Part shown: positions 10,956 through 22,545 of the stretch, piece after piece
Layout: each line of letters begins with the position of its first letter
Numbering within the stretch: position 1 is the stretch's first letter
Origin: Talinum fruticosum
Taxonomy: Eukaryota; Streptophyta; Magnoliopsida; Caryophyllales; Talinaceae
Assembly (NCBI GenBank): GCA_021018815.1
Contig: JAITYX010000128.1
Coordinates: forward strand, 682,001 to 746,000
DNA length: 64,000 nt
Reading direction: 5' to 3'
Position numbers and translations under genes: made by a program
Notes under the pieces: model-generated
Database searches by the model: none
What the model was told of the DNA's origin: nothing
The model's input: only the letters and a program-made list of their open reading frames with translations

Positions 10956-13900
10956 AAACCTCAAAGTTTGTCCTTGTGAGTTGTTTGTCATTTGTGGATT
11001 GTTTGTCTTATTTCCCAAGTTGGCAACATCACTATGGATTTTTCACTTCATGCCTTGTCTACCTTGGTTTCCAAGGTGATTTTTGCAATAATTTTTGCTT
11101 GGATTTATTCACTTGCTTTTGTCTATATAAGGTGGCTTAAGTAATGGGTTTTCATGCAGAAATTTCAGCTCCAATACTTCCATAAAAGTGCAGAAAAATT
11201 AAACCCCTTGTTCCATCTCTTACCCATGTATAACCACACCAAAAATAGCTCAATCTCTTCGAATTAAATTATCCAAAAACACATAAACCGTAACCCCTAA
11301 ATATAGACATTTTTGGCAATTGATTCAAGTACTCCAAGTTAATTAATTGGGAGTGCACCCGATTGATTAACACCGTATTAATACTAGGAAACGAGCTCCC
11401 CGTGTGAAGTTTGCACTATAGTTTCGAGGAAATCGTTCTTAGGATAGTGGTTAGGTCACAACATAGTTTGATTTTTCATTTCTATATTATTATATCTCGA
11501 AGGGTTACTAACTCGTTTGTTTGGTGTTTTGTCGGCACTAAATTAAGTTGATCGATTTGTCTCATGCAAAGTGACCCGATCCTAATTACTGGTAAAACAT
11601 ATTTAATAGTTGTATTGTTTATAAAACCACTTTAACTCTAATTTCCAACACAAATAATTGTATGGAGTGAAATTGAATTTCTAAGCATATAGCTACTCTA
11701 ACTATTTAGAGGATCTCTTAAGGGGATCTAAACAAATAACTAATTTTTGCTGGACATTTATCATATTTATTTTTATATAGTCATAGCACCGTCAAATTTG
11801 ATTACATATTTATTTTTCGCCTTTCTCAATAATTAATATAAAAATTGTTGACATAATTCAAAATAGATTTAGTTAGATTAATCCATACATTTTTCACGAT
11901 AAATTATTTGAGCTTCTATTTTTCAAGCTTGATAAGTACAGAGCCAGATCTAAGGTCGTCCTAACCCCATGCCACCTCAAGAACTTAAGCGTTGGATGCT
12001 TTAGGTAACCTTGACTCGGCTCAGGTACACCTCTTGTGGAATCTTAATCCTAGAGGAATGGAGTATACCTATGTTAGCCTTATGAGAGAACTCTTCATAA
12101 AGCGGTCCATTGTTCTTGGTGCTAATGTTTTTGTTACTAAACGTCACAATTGCATCAACACTCAAATGTCTTTTCTTGCACGAGTATCGCGTACAACACT
12201 TTCACACTATTTCCAGCTGTTTTAATTACACAGTGGCTCATCAGATGAGCTTCCTCCCAGATTTCATTAGCAAAATACGTTCTCAATCAATTGAGTTAAG
12301 GCGAGCTTCCTGTTATTTCATTAGCAAATATGTAATCCATATACATACTATCTTTGACATAGGATTTATTGGAACAACCTTATATATATTTTAGGAGTAA
12401 GATTGTTAAATCTAACCCCCTCTCATGCTCTCACTAACAGCTAAATTTGAAGTTTATATATAAGTGAAATGATGTGTGTGTAGCATAAAAATATACCTTA
12501 AATGTCTTCTCTCGATTTTAAATTAATATATCATGCAATAAATTGAAAAAGAATGCTATAATTGAATTGGTAAAATTGTATTAAAACTTACAAATTATAT
12601 AAAATCACTATTTTATCCATAATTTTTCATATTTATGAAATTACACATATGACACACCTTTTGGATATGATTGATTTGAGTAAGATGTCATTTGATACTT
12701 ATCGGTGTACATTCACAATAATTAATCATAATTATTAAAAAAATAGTAATTTTAGATCATAAAATATATTAATATAAGTTAAAAGTAAGACATTTAAGAG
12801 CATCTTTATATAAGACAGATATCATAACCATTATATATAATAGTCTCACACTTTTTACATATGATATGATTTTTATAAATACCAATTAAGATTTACGAAC
12901 CCTCATTTTAAAAATTTTAAAAATCTTATAAGTAATTTCTAATAATCTTTATGTATAGCTATCGTAGTACAAGATATTGTTGTTATATATCAACTACTGC
13001 GACTCACACACGTGGCCAAATTGTACGAATTATAGAGTTTGGATGTACATACTATGCTTATCTTTTCAAAATATAAGCTCGTGTCATTAACGTGGATATT
13101 TCACATTAGGAAGGGACCCTCTTCATCTTGAGTGGCTGAAAATGGCCATGGAAATTCTCGTCTGGAAAAAGCATTGATTCACTTCATCCCTCTTTCGTCT
13201 TTTTGGTATCTTGATGAAATGATGTACTCTTGTTCTTACATGACCTTATTTTTGTTTCTATTAATGGGTTTTCGGTTTCACACCCTATCAAAAATCTATT
13301 TTGGCGTCACCCTCCTCCTGTTACCCCCAAGAAAACACCAAATAAAGTACGTCCAATGCCTAAAATTATAACAGGGACATCAACATGACATTATTAACAA
13401 TAATAATGTAAGGTTTAGTTAGAGTAATGTTTTGCTAAAAACCTTTTAATTTTCCCTTTTCTAAGAGTCATATCAGCTAACAGGCAAAATTTGGTTGAAG
13501 GACAGGTCCGACTGCATCCTCTTCTTCTCACTGGATGATACACATGCTCATTTGAATGCAACTTAATAATAAGAAAAATCAACTAATGTAAACAAGTATG
13601 TGATTGTACTTTTATTATCTTATTTGGTTGAATAACAGTATTGCAATTAAGTAATTATCATATAATTATAATTACAACAAGTTAAATAATAGTAATTATT
13701 TTAAAAGATTAATTATATTGCATTACATTAAGTGTAAATTTTATTTTATTGAGGTAAAAATATATTTTCACACTATTACCTTACACAAGACCAGTAACAG
13801 ATGGTAGAGAGGGTTGTTAGTTGTTACAACCATGGACATGAAGAGGAGGTGAAAGGACAGAAAGGGACATGCGGGATGATCCTTAGGATTTTTTTCTTTG

Positions 13901-15230
13901 TTATTTTTAAGAGAGGGGAGGGTTGGAGATGAGCTCCATTAGGAAAAATTAGGGAATGGGTGGATTAAATTTGAGCCCTTCGCTCTTTGAGATCTAGTAG
14001 ATGGATTTCTTTTTAAATTTTGGCATTGATGGAATTATAATCGGCTTGATTTATGTCATGATTCAATGATATTTTAAATTGTATGAGGTTTAGGTTGACT
14101 TTAGATCTACTGATATTTATGTTTTGATTCAATACGCATATCTTGCAAAAAGAAACTATTTAGAAAATTTTGGATTATGTTGGATAAATATAAGGGTCAC
14201 TTTATTCGAGTTCTATGTATAAGTCAATTTTGCTAAGTCTATCTTTAAAATGAGATGAAGATTTTTGTTTCCCTCTTCTTTATGTTCTTTTCCTTAAATT
14301 AAAAATTATTTTTAATAATTTTTTTATTAGTTTTTTAATTTTTTTCTTATTTTAAATGCAACAACAGAAACTCCGACCCAATGTAGGGTCATTCCAATGC
14401 AAGTTCTCGCTTTTGTATGGTTGGGAAGATTTAGATATAGGTAATTTTATCATATAAACAATTGTAAAAACAAAAGAGACATATTATGATAAATTAGAAA
14501 AATAAAAAAAATTCAGAATGCATTTTCTATCAAGATGAATGAGACAAGTCCTATAATAAAGCACAAAATGATAATATCAAGAAGATTTGGTAAAACTCTT
14601 TCTAATAAATTATCGAGCCAAACTGTTCAAATAAATGAGGTAATAAATATATTAAAAATTAATATCAAGTAATATTAGACAAGTATACTCTACAAGATAA
14701 GAACAATAAAAGTAATAAATAAAAATAGAGTAACTATTCAATAACAAGTCAATATGAATAAAGTAACAATGAGCATATGAGACAATTGACATTGGAAACT
14801 ATTTTTATATGTTTAATGGTTGATATATATTTTATTTTTAACAAAATTTTTAATTATTTACACTTTATTTTTATCTTCGAAAGCATAATGTGACAAGTTA
14901 TTCCTTCTATCAAATAAGTGTGAGGTGAATGATCTTATTTTGAGCTGGATACATTAAAAAAATTAGGGATAATTAGTTATTACTCTTTGATATAAATGAG
15001 ATTTGAAAAATATTTTCAAAATTTTATTCTCAACACCTGTCTTAACCAGGGTACCCCACACAAGATAGGATAGGTCCCTTTCGAACACAATTAGGATACT
15101 CCAGTGGGAAAACTGATGTCAATTTTCTAGGCAAACAACACAGAGGCTAAGGGCAGGTCACAGTCTGATTGCATGTATATATGATTGACTATTGCTTGAC
15201 GTGGCCGTCGTATAGTTTACACAGGAGAAC
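10956..15230. other. Non-coding stretch, no gene recognised
   Basis: About 4.3 kb of AT-rich DNA. Short ORFs (for example 11992-12225 and 13132-13371) have no recognisable domain, no codon pattern that stands out and no obvious splice partners. No terminal repeats were recognised. Confidence 0.5.
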
Positions 15231-15233
15231 TCT

Positions 15234-15252
15234 CTCTCTCTCTCTCTCTCTC
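15234..15252. repeat. (CT)n microsatellite
   Basis: About nine CT units. It lies upstream of the predicted first exon at 15523. Confidence 0.9.
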
Positions 15253-15522
15253 GTATTCCATCATATAATACCTGTGATGATATGAACAAGTAACATATGA
15301 ATAATTGTCACAATTAAAAAAGCAGGATACAAACAAGAACGTAGAAAACCCAACTCTCCCAATGTTCAAATTGAATTCACTATCAATGATGAGAAATTGA
15401 CAGTAGAAAGTGAAAGCTACCCACGGAAACAAAATCATGCACTCCTCGAGTTTTCTGCTCCAGCTAACCAAAATCCAGGGAAGAGGAACCAAAACGAAAC
15501 CCACAACTAGAAGCAGATAGAT

Positions 15523-15562
15523 ATGGCCTCCAACTTTAACTCCAAGGTAAGGAAACACTTAA

Positions 15563-15597
<35 letters not shown>

Positions 15598-18155
15598 CTC
15601 TTAAAGAAATGAATGCAGAAGCAGTTTTGATTCTTTCCCAGATTCCCAACACTCAGATTGTGTACTCCAAAACGATCCGTTGGTGATTGAGAAGGGGACA
15701 ATTTTAGGTATGTGGGAAACTTGGTGATACAGGAGCTCCTGAAAATTTATAAGAGAATAGGACACCTTGGGAGATTGGGGAAACACAATTACTTTTACAT
15801 TTTAACCTTTCATGTTGCAAATTTTTGTCAACTTCCTTCGTTGGAAAAGCCAATTTTTTTGCAGTAGTTTCCGTTTCTTATGTTGGATTAGAGTAAGATT
15901 TCCCTCCAAGTGTTCTTTAGTTTCAATCTGCATAGTAGCCAGACTGCTAATTGTGTTTTTTTATTAAAAAAAAAAAAAAAAAAAACCTAGAGTTCACCGG
16001 AATCAACTTTTGCCTTACAAGTCTAGAGTCTAACAGAGGCAACCTTATTCCACTAGTGAGACTACTAAATCTAACCCTCCCACACCCGGTTTAGGTGGGG
16101 TTTGGATTTGGGTTAGGACATTCTGGTGTTAATCTTCTTGATTGTGAGGACAGGCTAGCTTTGAGGGTGTGGGAGGGCTTAATCAAATGAATCAAAGGAG
16201 GGGAGGAAAGAAAAAAACATGGGGAGAGAGATGACGAGAGGTGGGAAGGGGGTGATTAAAAATGAAGTATCCTTAGTCAGCACCAATTTGATTTGTTAAT
16301 GCACAAGTCATAACCAAACATCATTTCCTACACTGGGGGTCCCCTTCCTCTGAAAATGAATGCATCAAGATATTGTGAAGGGTGGAAAATTGTACAATGA
16401 GGAGACAGAGAAAACTGAGATGAATAGATTCCATTGAAGGAAAAATGGCAGAAAATTAGGGAATAAAAAAGAAAGATACTGCTCTAGTTCGAAAATCATG
16501 GTTTATCATCAAAACAAACAAGGCCTAGCATCATTGAGTTCGTCCTGTATGAATCGTCGTTGTGCAAAAATGCAAATAATGCTATTATCACAGCGAAGAA
16601 TCCACCAAAAAGTGATATAACTATCCCAGAAAGAGTGTCTGTATTCCATTTTATACTGGCTATTGATCCTATCTCTGTTGCTTTGGTTGAAGAACAAGAA
16701 GAAAATGATTGACTACTCGATGCTGATATGCTGCAAAATTTACATATCTGAATCTCGCAACCACACCTCCCTGGACTCGATAGAAAGGGCTGCCAAGCTT
16801 AACCCTGAAACTGTGATAGTGAACAAGTTCGCTGACAGAGTTTATAACAGAGTCAACTTCACTCTTGTGTCGTATGTTGTGCACGATAGTTCGGGAGTCC
16901 CATTTACAGCCCACTCCTGCAAACTGTGGTTGACATGGCTGAATCTGCTTATCAAACAATCAACCTTGAGCTTCAATCAGGGACTCACCCCCGCCTTGGG
17001 GTTATTGATGAAATTCTTCTTAATCCATTGGCTCGAGCTTCCCTTGATGAAGCAGCTTGGCTTGCAAGAGCAATTGCTAAGGAAATTGGCAACCGATTCC
17101 AAGGTAATAGTATAGCTTGCCATACAAATTCATTCCTCCATTCAAGTACATCCGGTGAAATTGCATACCTCATCTGATTTTCCCTAGTCATTGTAGATTT
17201 CCTTCGCGCCATTTCTGTTATACAGTCATACTAGATTCCAATGTTAAAAGCTGGTTGTTCTCTGTTATGCAACTGAAATTTACCAGATTTTTATCTCCTA
17301 ATTACTGCATCCGAATTCTGATGACTAAATTTTAAACTTCTCTTTTCTTTGCAATAAAGTGCAGACCATTGGATGTTATTCCAATAGGCCCAACTCAATC
17401 CGAGAAGATCCCAGCTCACTTGAATAAGCCTGACCAATATTTTCTTCTTCGCAATTAATTGATTGCAAACTGAATATAATTGAGCCGAAATGAGCCCACA
17501 AGCACATAGAGCTAATCTGAAGATGCTGACTGCCCATTTTAATGCCATGTAATCTGCTTAGGCTTCATATTACCCTTCCAGATTCTGGTATAACCAAACA
17601 CTGGAGCTATGTTGCTGAACCTCAGTGTTGGCCACAGTGCCAGTTTTCCTGTATGCTGCAGCACACCCAACAGGGAAGGCCTTGGACACAATCAGACGGG
17701 AGCTAGGCTATTTTCGTCCTAACTTCAACGGTAACCAATGGTTAGGATGGAACCGGCCAGAGACCCTTGCAGAGGACCCAGATGAAGGGCCAAACCAGGT
17801 GTCACGATCGAGAGGTATATGCATGATTGGTGCCAGACCGTGGGTAGCATTCTACAATATTCCCATCATGTCCACTGATATTTCAGCAGCACGGAGGATT
17901 GCCAGAAGGGTGAGTGGTAGGGGAGGCGGCTTGCCAACTGTGCAGACCCTCGGACTTGCTCACGGTGAGGAGACAACCGAGATAGCTTGTATGCTTCTGG
18001 AGCCTAACAGGGTTGGCGCAGATCGGGTCCAGAATTGGGTCGAGATGCTGGCTGCTGAAGAAGGCCTGGATGTGGAGAAGGGTTACTTCACTGACATTCC
18101 TCCGGAGATGCTTGTTCAAAAGTATCTCAACTTGGTCTGTCTTGACAAAGACTAA
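15523..18155 (+). CDS. Formiminotransferase-like protein (FTCD N-domain family), frameshifted
   Basis: Proposed CDS: 15523-15546, 16693-17103, 17638-18155. Exon 1 is eight codons (MASNFNSK) followed by GTAAGG; exon 2 follows a TTGAAG acceptor; exon 2 ends at GTAATAG and exon 3 follows GCCACAG. The protein (about 317 aa if intact) matches the plant single-domain relatives of formiminotransferase-cyclodeaminase: CCKIYISESRN near the N-terminus, IVNKFADRVYNRV, GTHPRLGVIDEI, then FLYAAAHPTGKALDTIRREL, RRIARRVSGRGGGLPTVQ, and a C-terminal EEGLDVEKGYFTD block. In animals this domain moves the formimino group of formiminoglutamate to tetrahydrofolate; the role of the plant homologues is not settled. 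The cyclodeaminase domain is absent, as usual for the plant proteins. One base is missing in a TTT run at 16903-16905: the exons sum to 953 nt, and one extra base gives 954, a whole number of codons. Exon 1 is inferred from splice signals and fit only. Confidence 0.8.
15547..16692 (+). other. Intron 1 of the formiminotransferase-like gene
   Basis: Inferred intron of 1146 bp with GTAAGG donor and AG acceptor. It holds a (TC)n run at about 15568-15596, a run of about 21 A at 15965-15985, and an imperfect inverted repeat at 16066-16088 / 16163-16186 (CCCTCCCACACCC and its complement) that may be a small MITE. Confidence 0.6.
17104..17637 (+). other. Intron 2 of the formiminotransferase-like gene
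   Basis: Starts GTAATAG, ends CCACAG. Removing it joins CAA-G to TG-CCA, giving Q-V-P in frame, which fits the conserved NRFQVPVFLY stretch of the family. The phase therefore supports the intron strongly. Confidence 0.85.
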
Positions 18156-18300
18156 AAGCATTAAGGCATGCTTCATTGTTGATACTGATGATAACTTGGA
18201 CCTCTTATGCAGATTGTGAACAAAAAATAAAATGAATAAAATAAAACTGACAAACTTCCTTAAACACACACATTCCCCCTCCCCGAAAAAAAAAAAGCTT
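18156..18300 (+). other. Likely 3' UTR with poly(A) signals
   Basis: AATAAAATGAATAAAATAAAA at about 18226-18246 provides overlapping AATAAA hexamers about 75-90 bp after the stop codon of the formiminotransferase-like gene. Confidence 0.5.
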
Positions 18301-18467
18301 AACGAGCTTAATGCAATAATGGAGAAGAGTTCAAGTCTCATCACTCCCATGATTAAAATGCTAGGCATCAGACTATACCAAGGATTAGGAATTAGGCGCA
18401 TGAATTAATGACCCATCTTGTATTCAAACTCAGTAATACTGATACCAAAACCTAATCTCCAACGAGG

Positions 18468-18605
18468 ATGTCTCCATCAGCGCCTCCATGGCCGCAGGAG
18501 GAGATGCTTGCCTTAACGGCGGCCCCTTTGTTTGGGCTTGCTGCTCTTTCTTGTTTGGCATTCACTTTCTATGAATGGATTCTTTTGAAACAAAAGGGAA
18601 AATAA
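18468..18605 (+). CDS. Possible 45-aa one-span membrane micropeptide
   Basis: An uninterrupted ORF of 45 codons begins at an ATG with A at -3 and stops with TAA at 18603. The N-terminus is proline/serine-rich (MSPSAPPWPQEE), followed by a strongly hydrophobic, alanine/leucine-rich stretch of about 24 residues (residues 16-40, starting LTAAPLFGLAALS) and a basic tail (KQKGK). This pattern is that of a small tail-anchored or single-span membrane protein with the basic end positive-inside. The ORF is GC-richer than the DNA around it. It lies about 310 bp downstream of the formiminotransferase-like gene and could be a separate gene or part of its extended transcript. I do not recognise the family. 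Too short to be certain it is translated. Confidence 0.4.
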   Translation: MSPSAPPWPQEEMLALTAAPLFGLAALSCLAFTFYEWILLKQKGK

Positions 18606-18745
18606 AAAATCACAAAAACAATAGTCTTGAACACAAATAACGATTTTGGGGCAAGGGGCAATAGAATGAATAACCCTACTTTTAGATTTGTCACCTATCT
18701 TGCGAACTTTAGTGGTACTTGTTTATTTATTTTAGCATCACTATT
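18606..18745. other. Short non-coding spacer
   Basis: AT-rich, nothing recognised. The sequence AAAATAAAAAATC directly after the micropeptide ORF could supply a poly(A) signal. Confidence 0.4.
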
Positions 18746-19130
18746 GGGTGTGTTCGTGCAGTAGTTTTGAGCTAGTGATTAGTATTTGGGAGGTTGTAAA
18801 ATACTACTCATCTAAAAATGTAAGTGTTCGGTAAAGTAGTGTTTGACATAGTGATTAGAGTTTTACGTAGTATTTTTGAAAAGTTATTTAAAGTAACGTT
18901 TTCAAAAACACTACCTAGTGTTTGCATATAATTTTCAAAATTCTCGTTTTTATTTTCTAAAATATTTTATCAATTATGTCCTTTTAAGTCATTTTATACA
19001 AATCGCTACTTAAACAACCACTATTACCGAACACACTTATCTCAAATCACTAGTTGAACATTTAAACATTAACCACTAATCGATGAATGACTAACCACTA
19101 CTAAAACAACTAATTTAACCGAACACGCCC
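18746..19130. mobile_element. MITE of about 385 bp
   Basis: Imperfect terminal inverted repeats begin GGGTGTGTTCG on the left and GGGCGTGTTCG on the right (reverse complement). The interior holds further inverted AGTAGT/ACTACT motifs. The triplet ATT sits directly outside both ends (18743-18745 and 19131-19133), a possible 3-bp target-site duplication. The type of termini and duplication size would suit a Tourist/Harbinger-like MITE, but this is inference. Confidence 0.7.
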
Positions 19131-19345
19131 ATTAAATCAAAGATAGTAGTGTTACGACATGGTAATGGTAGTGTTAAGAAAACTGAAGATATTCCATCAA
19201 AAAAAGAAAACTAAAGAAAAATATGTTATTCAGACAACTGTGTTATATATAAAATTAAGAGAATTAAACTGTTCTATAATTTAATTTGTCATCTTTACCT
19301 CCTTATTTAGCTTAAATTACGGGCATAAAATTGTAATTATATTAT

Positions 19346-20255
19346 CGGTTTTACTAAACGTCGCCTTTAGGGCGATGGATAAAAACCATCATAATTTGTT
19401 TTTATAGAATCTTTCATACTTTTATTTAATATTTTTATACATAAGATATGGATGTTATTGCTTTCCAAAATAAAAGAATATAAATATCATTTTAAAAAAT
19501 AATTTGATCAAGTTATTCAATTTTCTAATGCAATTTAACTTCCTAAATACGCATTTATCACTATTATAGTCTCGATTTCGAAATTCTACTTATTCAATTA
19601 AATTATGATAATAAACCTACTAGCTTTAGAGCATTTGGAACAAAAAAAAAAATACAAAAATTAGGATCATAATGTATAGTATAAGCCTATGATGTTTATG
19701 ATATATGGTGCAATATTGTTACCATTTTCAACCAGGTTTAATGGAAACAAGCCGTAAAGAAACTAGTAAGAAAAAGTTATACTCCTCATCTAAGACTACC
19801 TCTTTTAATTCTGGAATTAAAAATTTTGATTTACCATGTATAGTTAAATAAGAGAGAAATTCAAAAAAAGGGATGAAGGCAACTAATAAACTTGCAAATT
19901 GGGTGGGAAATATAGAACTTAATTGGTTTGACTTGATGAATTAAAGTAAGAGGATTAATACGCAAATCATGAGGCTTGGTTTGGTTGAGAGATTGAGTTT
20001 AATTAGACAATTGATAACTTTCTTTCGTTTATTTGGTTTTTTTTTTTTTTTGATGCAAGATAACTTCCTTTCAATAAGGAAAGATTTAATTCATCAAATT
20101 ATTTTTTTAAATGATATTTATATTTTTTTATTTTGGAAAGTAATAATATCTATATCTTATGTATAAAAATATTAAATAAAAATATGAAAAATTCTATAAA
20201 AAAAAATTATAATGGATTTTATCCATCGCCCTAAGGGCGACGTTTAGCAAAATTG
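19346..20255. mobile_element. MULE-type MITE with about 95-bp TIRs
   Basis: The first about 95 bases and the reverse complement of the last about 95 bases are nearly identical (both contain CTAAACGTCGCC, GGGCGATGGATAAAA and TTTTATTTAATATTTTTATA). A perfect 9-bp target-site duplication TTATATTAT flanks the element (19337-19345 and 20256-20264). Long TIRs plus a 9-bp duplication are characteristic of Mutator-like elements. The interior has no transposase, so the element is non-autonomous. Confidence 0.9.
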
Positions 20256-20264
20256 TTATATTAT

Positions 20265-20831
20265 TTATCTTATATAGTTGTTAAATTTTAGCTAATTTAA
20301 TTTTGGTAAATTCCCCCAATTAAGTTATTTCATCGTCACTGTCACACTCTCTCTCGCAAATTTTTATCATGTTCCATCGCTAGATTATTTCCTTTTTCAC
20401 ATTCATATTTCTTCATTTCTCCCACTTCCTACCCTCTCTCTCTCTCTCTCTCTCTCTCAAGTCCAATAACAAGCACAAACCAGCTTCAATCTTCTTGAAA
20501 CATCTTCCCATAGCGATATTGAAGCTTGGGACGGATGAAAGGATCCAGTCACTCAGTCTAACGTGCTGCCATTATTTGCTTTGATGCCCAGTAACTTTTC
20601 TCTCTCCTCCATCCTTTTTGCATCTTTTTATTTTGATTTTTGCTTTGCTTTCTCCAATCTTTTCTTCATTTCGTTTGATCTACATGAGATTCTGTAGTAT
20701 TTTGCCCATTATCTCAAAATTTCTTCATTTTTTTTTGTTATATAACTCACATTCTAGATTAAGATTTCGTTTATCGTACTTGAATTTCTTTCAATTTATG
20801 TGGTGTTGCACTTGGAGCTTTTGACTCCTTA
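20265..20831. other. Pyrimidine-rich non-coding stretch, possible leader
   Basis: Contains a (CT)n run at about 20431-20457 and CT-rich sequence up to the Harbinger insertion, in the style of a plant 5' UTR. No credible coding exon follows before the transposon begins at 20832. Confidence 0.4.
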
Positions 20832-21439
20832 GGGTATCGATAATGGTAGCAACTCCCTTTAAGTTGCTCCAAGTGCCACATACGTAAGGGAATTGCTCAC
20901 TTTTGTTGCCTATTATTAATGGTAACAACTCATGAAAATTGCTTCATAATAATTTATATTATAAATGGGTCTCACATGAAATATTTTATGAATATAATTG
21001 TTGTATTAATAAATTAATTTTAGATTATATTATAATGAAATAATATGATGAAAATAATAAAATGATTAATGTATTATATTATTTTAGGTGTGTGTTAATA
21101 ATAATATTTTTTCTATTTTGTGTGTGTGTGTTGTAGATGTGCAATAATAATAATTTTAATTAATTATTATTTATTAAGAAGTTCACACAATAATAACTTG
21201 ATAATATATATAAAAAATACAACATAATACAAGTACAACCATAAAAAGTACGAAATAAAATAATACAAACCAAAGCTAATAAAAATAATACATTTAAACG
21301 TACTGAAATAAAACTATTTTAAAAACATAAACTTATATATGACCGCATTTTATGACGAATTAATTGCCATTATAGTTGGCTCCATAACGGTTCCAAATAC
21401 GTTCAATTAATGCGTCTTGGAGTACTTTACTAGTTTTTT

Positions 21440-22545
21440 GTTACGAATCTTGATATTTCTTCATAACCAGTCCTCAAAAATAGCAATTCGTCCGGGGTTG
21501 GGCGGTGTGATGGTCGTGTTTGCAAGTTGATCATATTGGAGTTGGCTGAAGTTATAACTATACATGTCACATTCGTCTTCAACGATCATATTGTGAAGAA
21601 TGATACATGCTCTCATCACTTTTCTCAATGTTGCAACCTCCCAAAAATGAGCTGGGCGGCGAAGTATAGCAAACCGTGCTTGCAACACTCCAAATGCTCG
21701 TTCGACATCCTTCTTAGCCGATTCTTGATGAGCTGCAAACAACTTATGTTTTGGTAATTGTGGATGAGAGATGGATTTAACAAGCGTAGGCTACTGTGGA
21801 TATGTCCCATCTGTGAGATAATATCCCATATCAAACTGCTTCCCATCAACATTGAAATGTACTTTAGGGGCTCATCCTTCTAGTAAATCATCAAATAATG
21901 GTGATTTATGAAGGACGTTTATGTCATTGTTTGACTATGTTGTGCCAAAGAATGCATCCCATATCCATGTATCAAATGAAGCAACAGCTTCGAGCACCAC
22001 GAGTTGTTGTCCCGTGGTGTCCTCCTTGATACGTACTTTTCCAAACTACGGGATATCTGTCCCATTGCCGGTGCATACAATCAACACCGCCCAACATTCC
22101 AGGGAAGCCTCATTGTTTCGCAACGTATAGTAGTCGGTGTAGTTCTTCTTAGATTGGTTTTCGCAAGTATGAGGGACCAAAACATTCAAATACTCCATCA
22201 ACAAAATGCTCTACGCATGAGCTTATGGTTGACTCCCCATGCGACAATACTCATCCAACGCATCTGCAGTAACCTCATAAGCCAATGCATGCATAGCATC
22301 GGTACACTTTTGAAGTGGTGATGCTTCGAGCTTCCTAGTATCATATCTCCTCTAAGTGAAAAACTCATTGCGGTCTTTTAATATGTTCACTATGCAAAAT
22401 AATAAGTGTTTACGCATTTTGAACCTTCGTCGAAATTGTTCGTCGAGTATATACGGGATTTTCGGAGAAGTAATTTGCATATAGGCGATTATGACCTTCT
22501 ACGTGATCACGGTTTATGTGTCCTCTTCATCGTCCACTAGGTGTG
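21440..22545 (-). pseudogene. PIF/Harbinger transposase, C-terminal part
   Basis: Minus strand, downstream of the LTR insertion. From 22500 leftwards: INRDHVEGHNRLYANYF, a conserved Harbinger stretch; LQKCTDAMHALAYEVT near 22300 (family L-Q-K-C-T-x-A-x-R-x-L-A-Y-G); VDCMHRQW (first catalytic Asp) near 22080; WDAFFGTT and SNNDINVL (second Asp) near 21945-21920; and ESAKKDVERAFGVLQARFAIL near 21690, holding the third acidic residue in ERAFG. The last 280 bases form an open frame ending IAFEDWL-like at 21461. Several frameshifts and stops interrupt the rest. The transposase would cut at TWA sites together with the Myb-like ORF1 product. Confidence 0.9.

Noticed and set aside
15217..15786. Minus-strand ORFs around the CT microsatellites
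   Set aside because: They run through simple repeats (RERERE-type peptides) and overlap the inferred first exon and intron of the plus-strand gene; no domain.
17883..18401. Minus-strand ORF of 172 aa
   Set aside because: It is the antisense of exon 3 of the formiminotransferase-like gene and has no family-like features.
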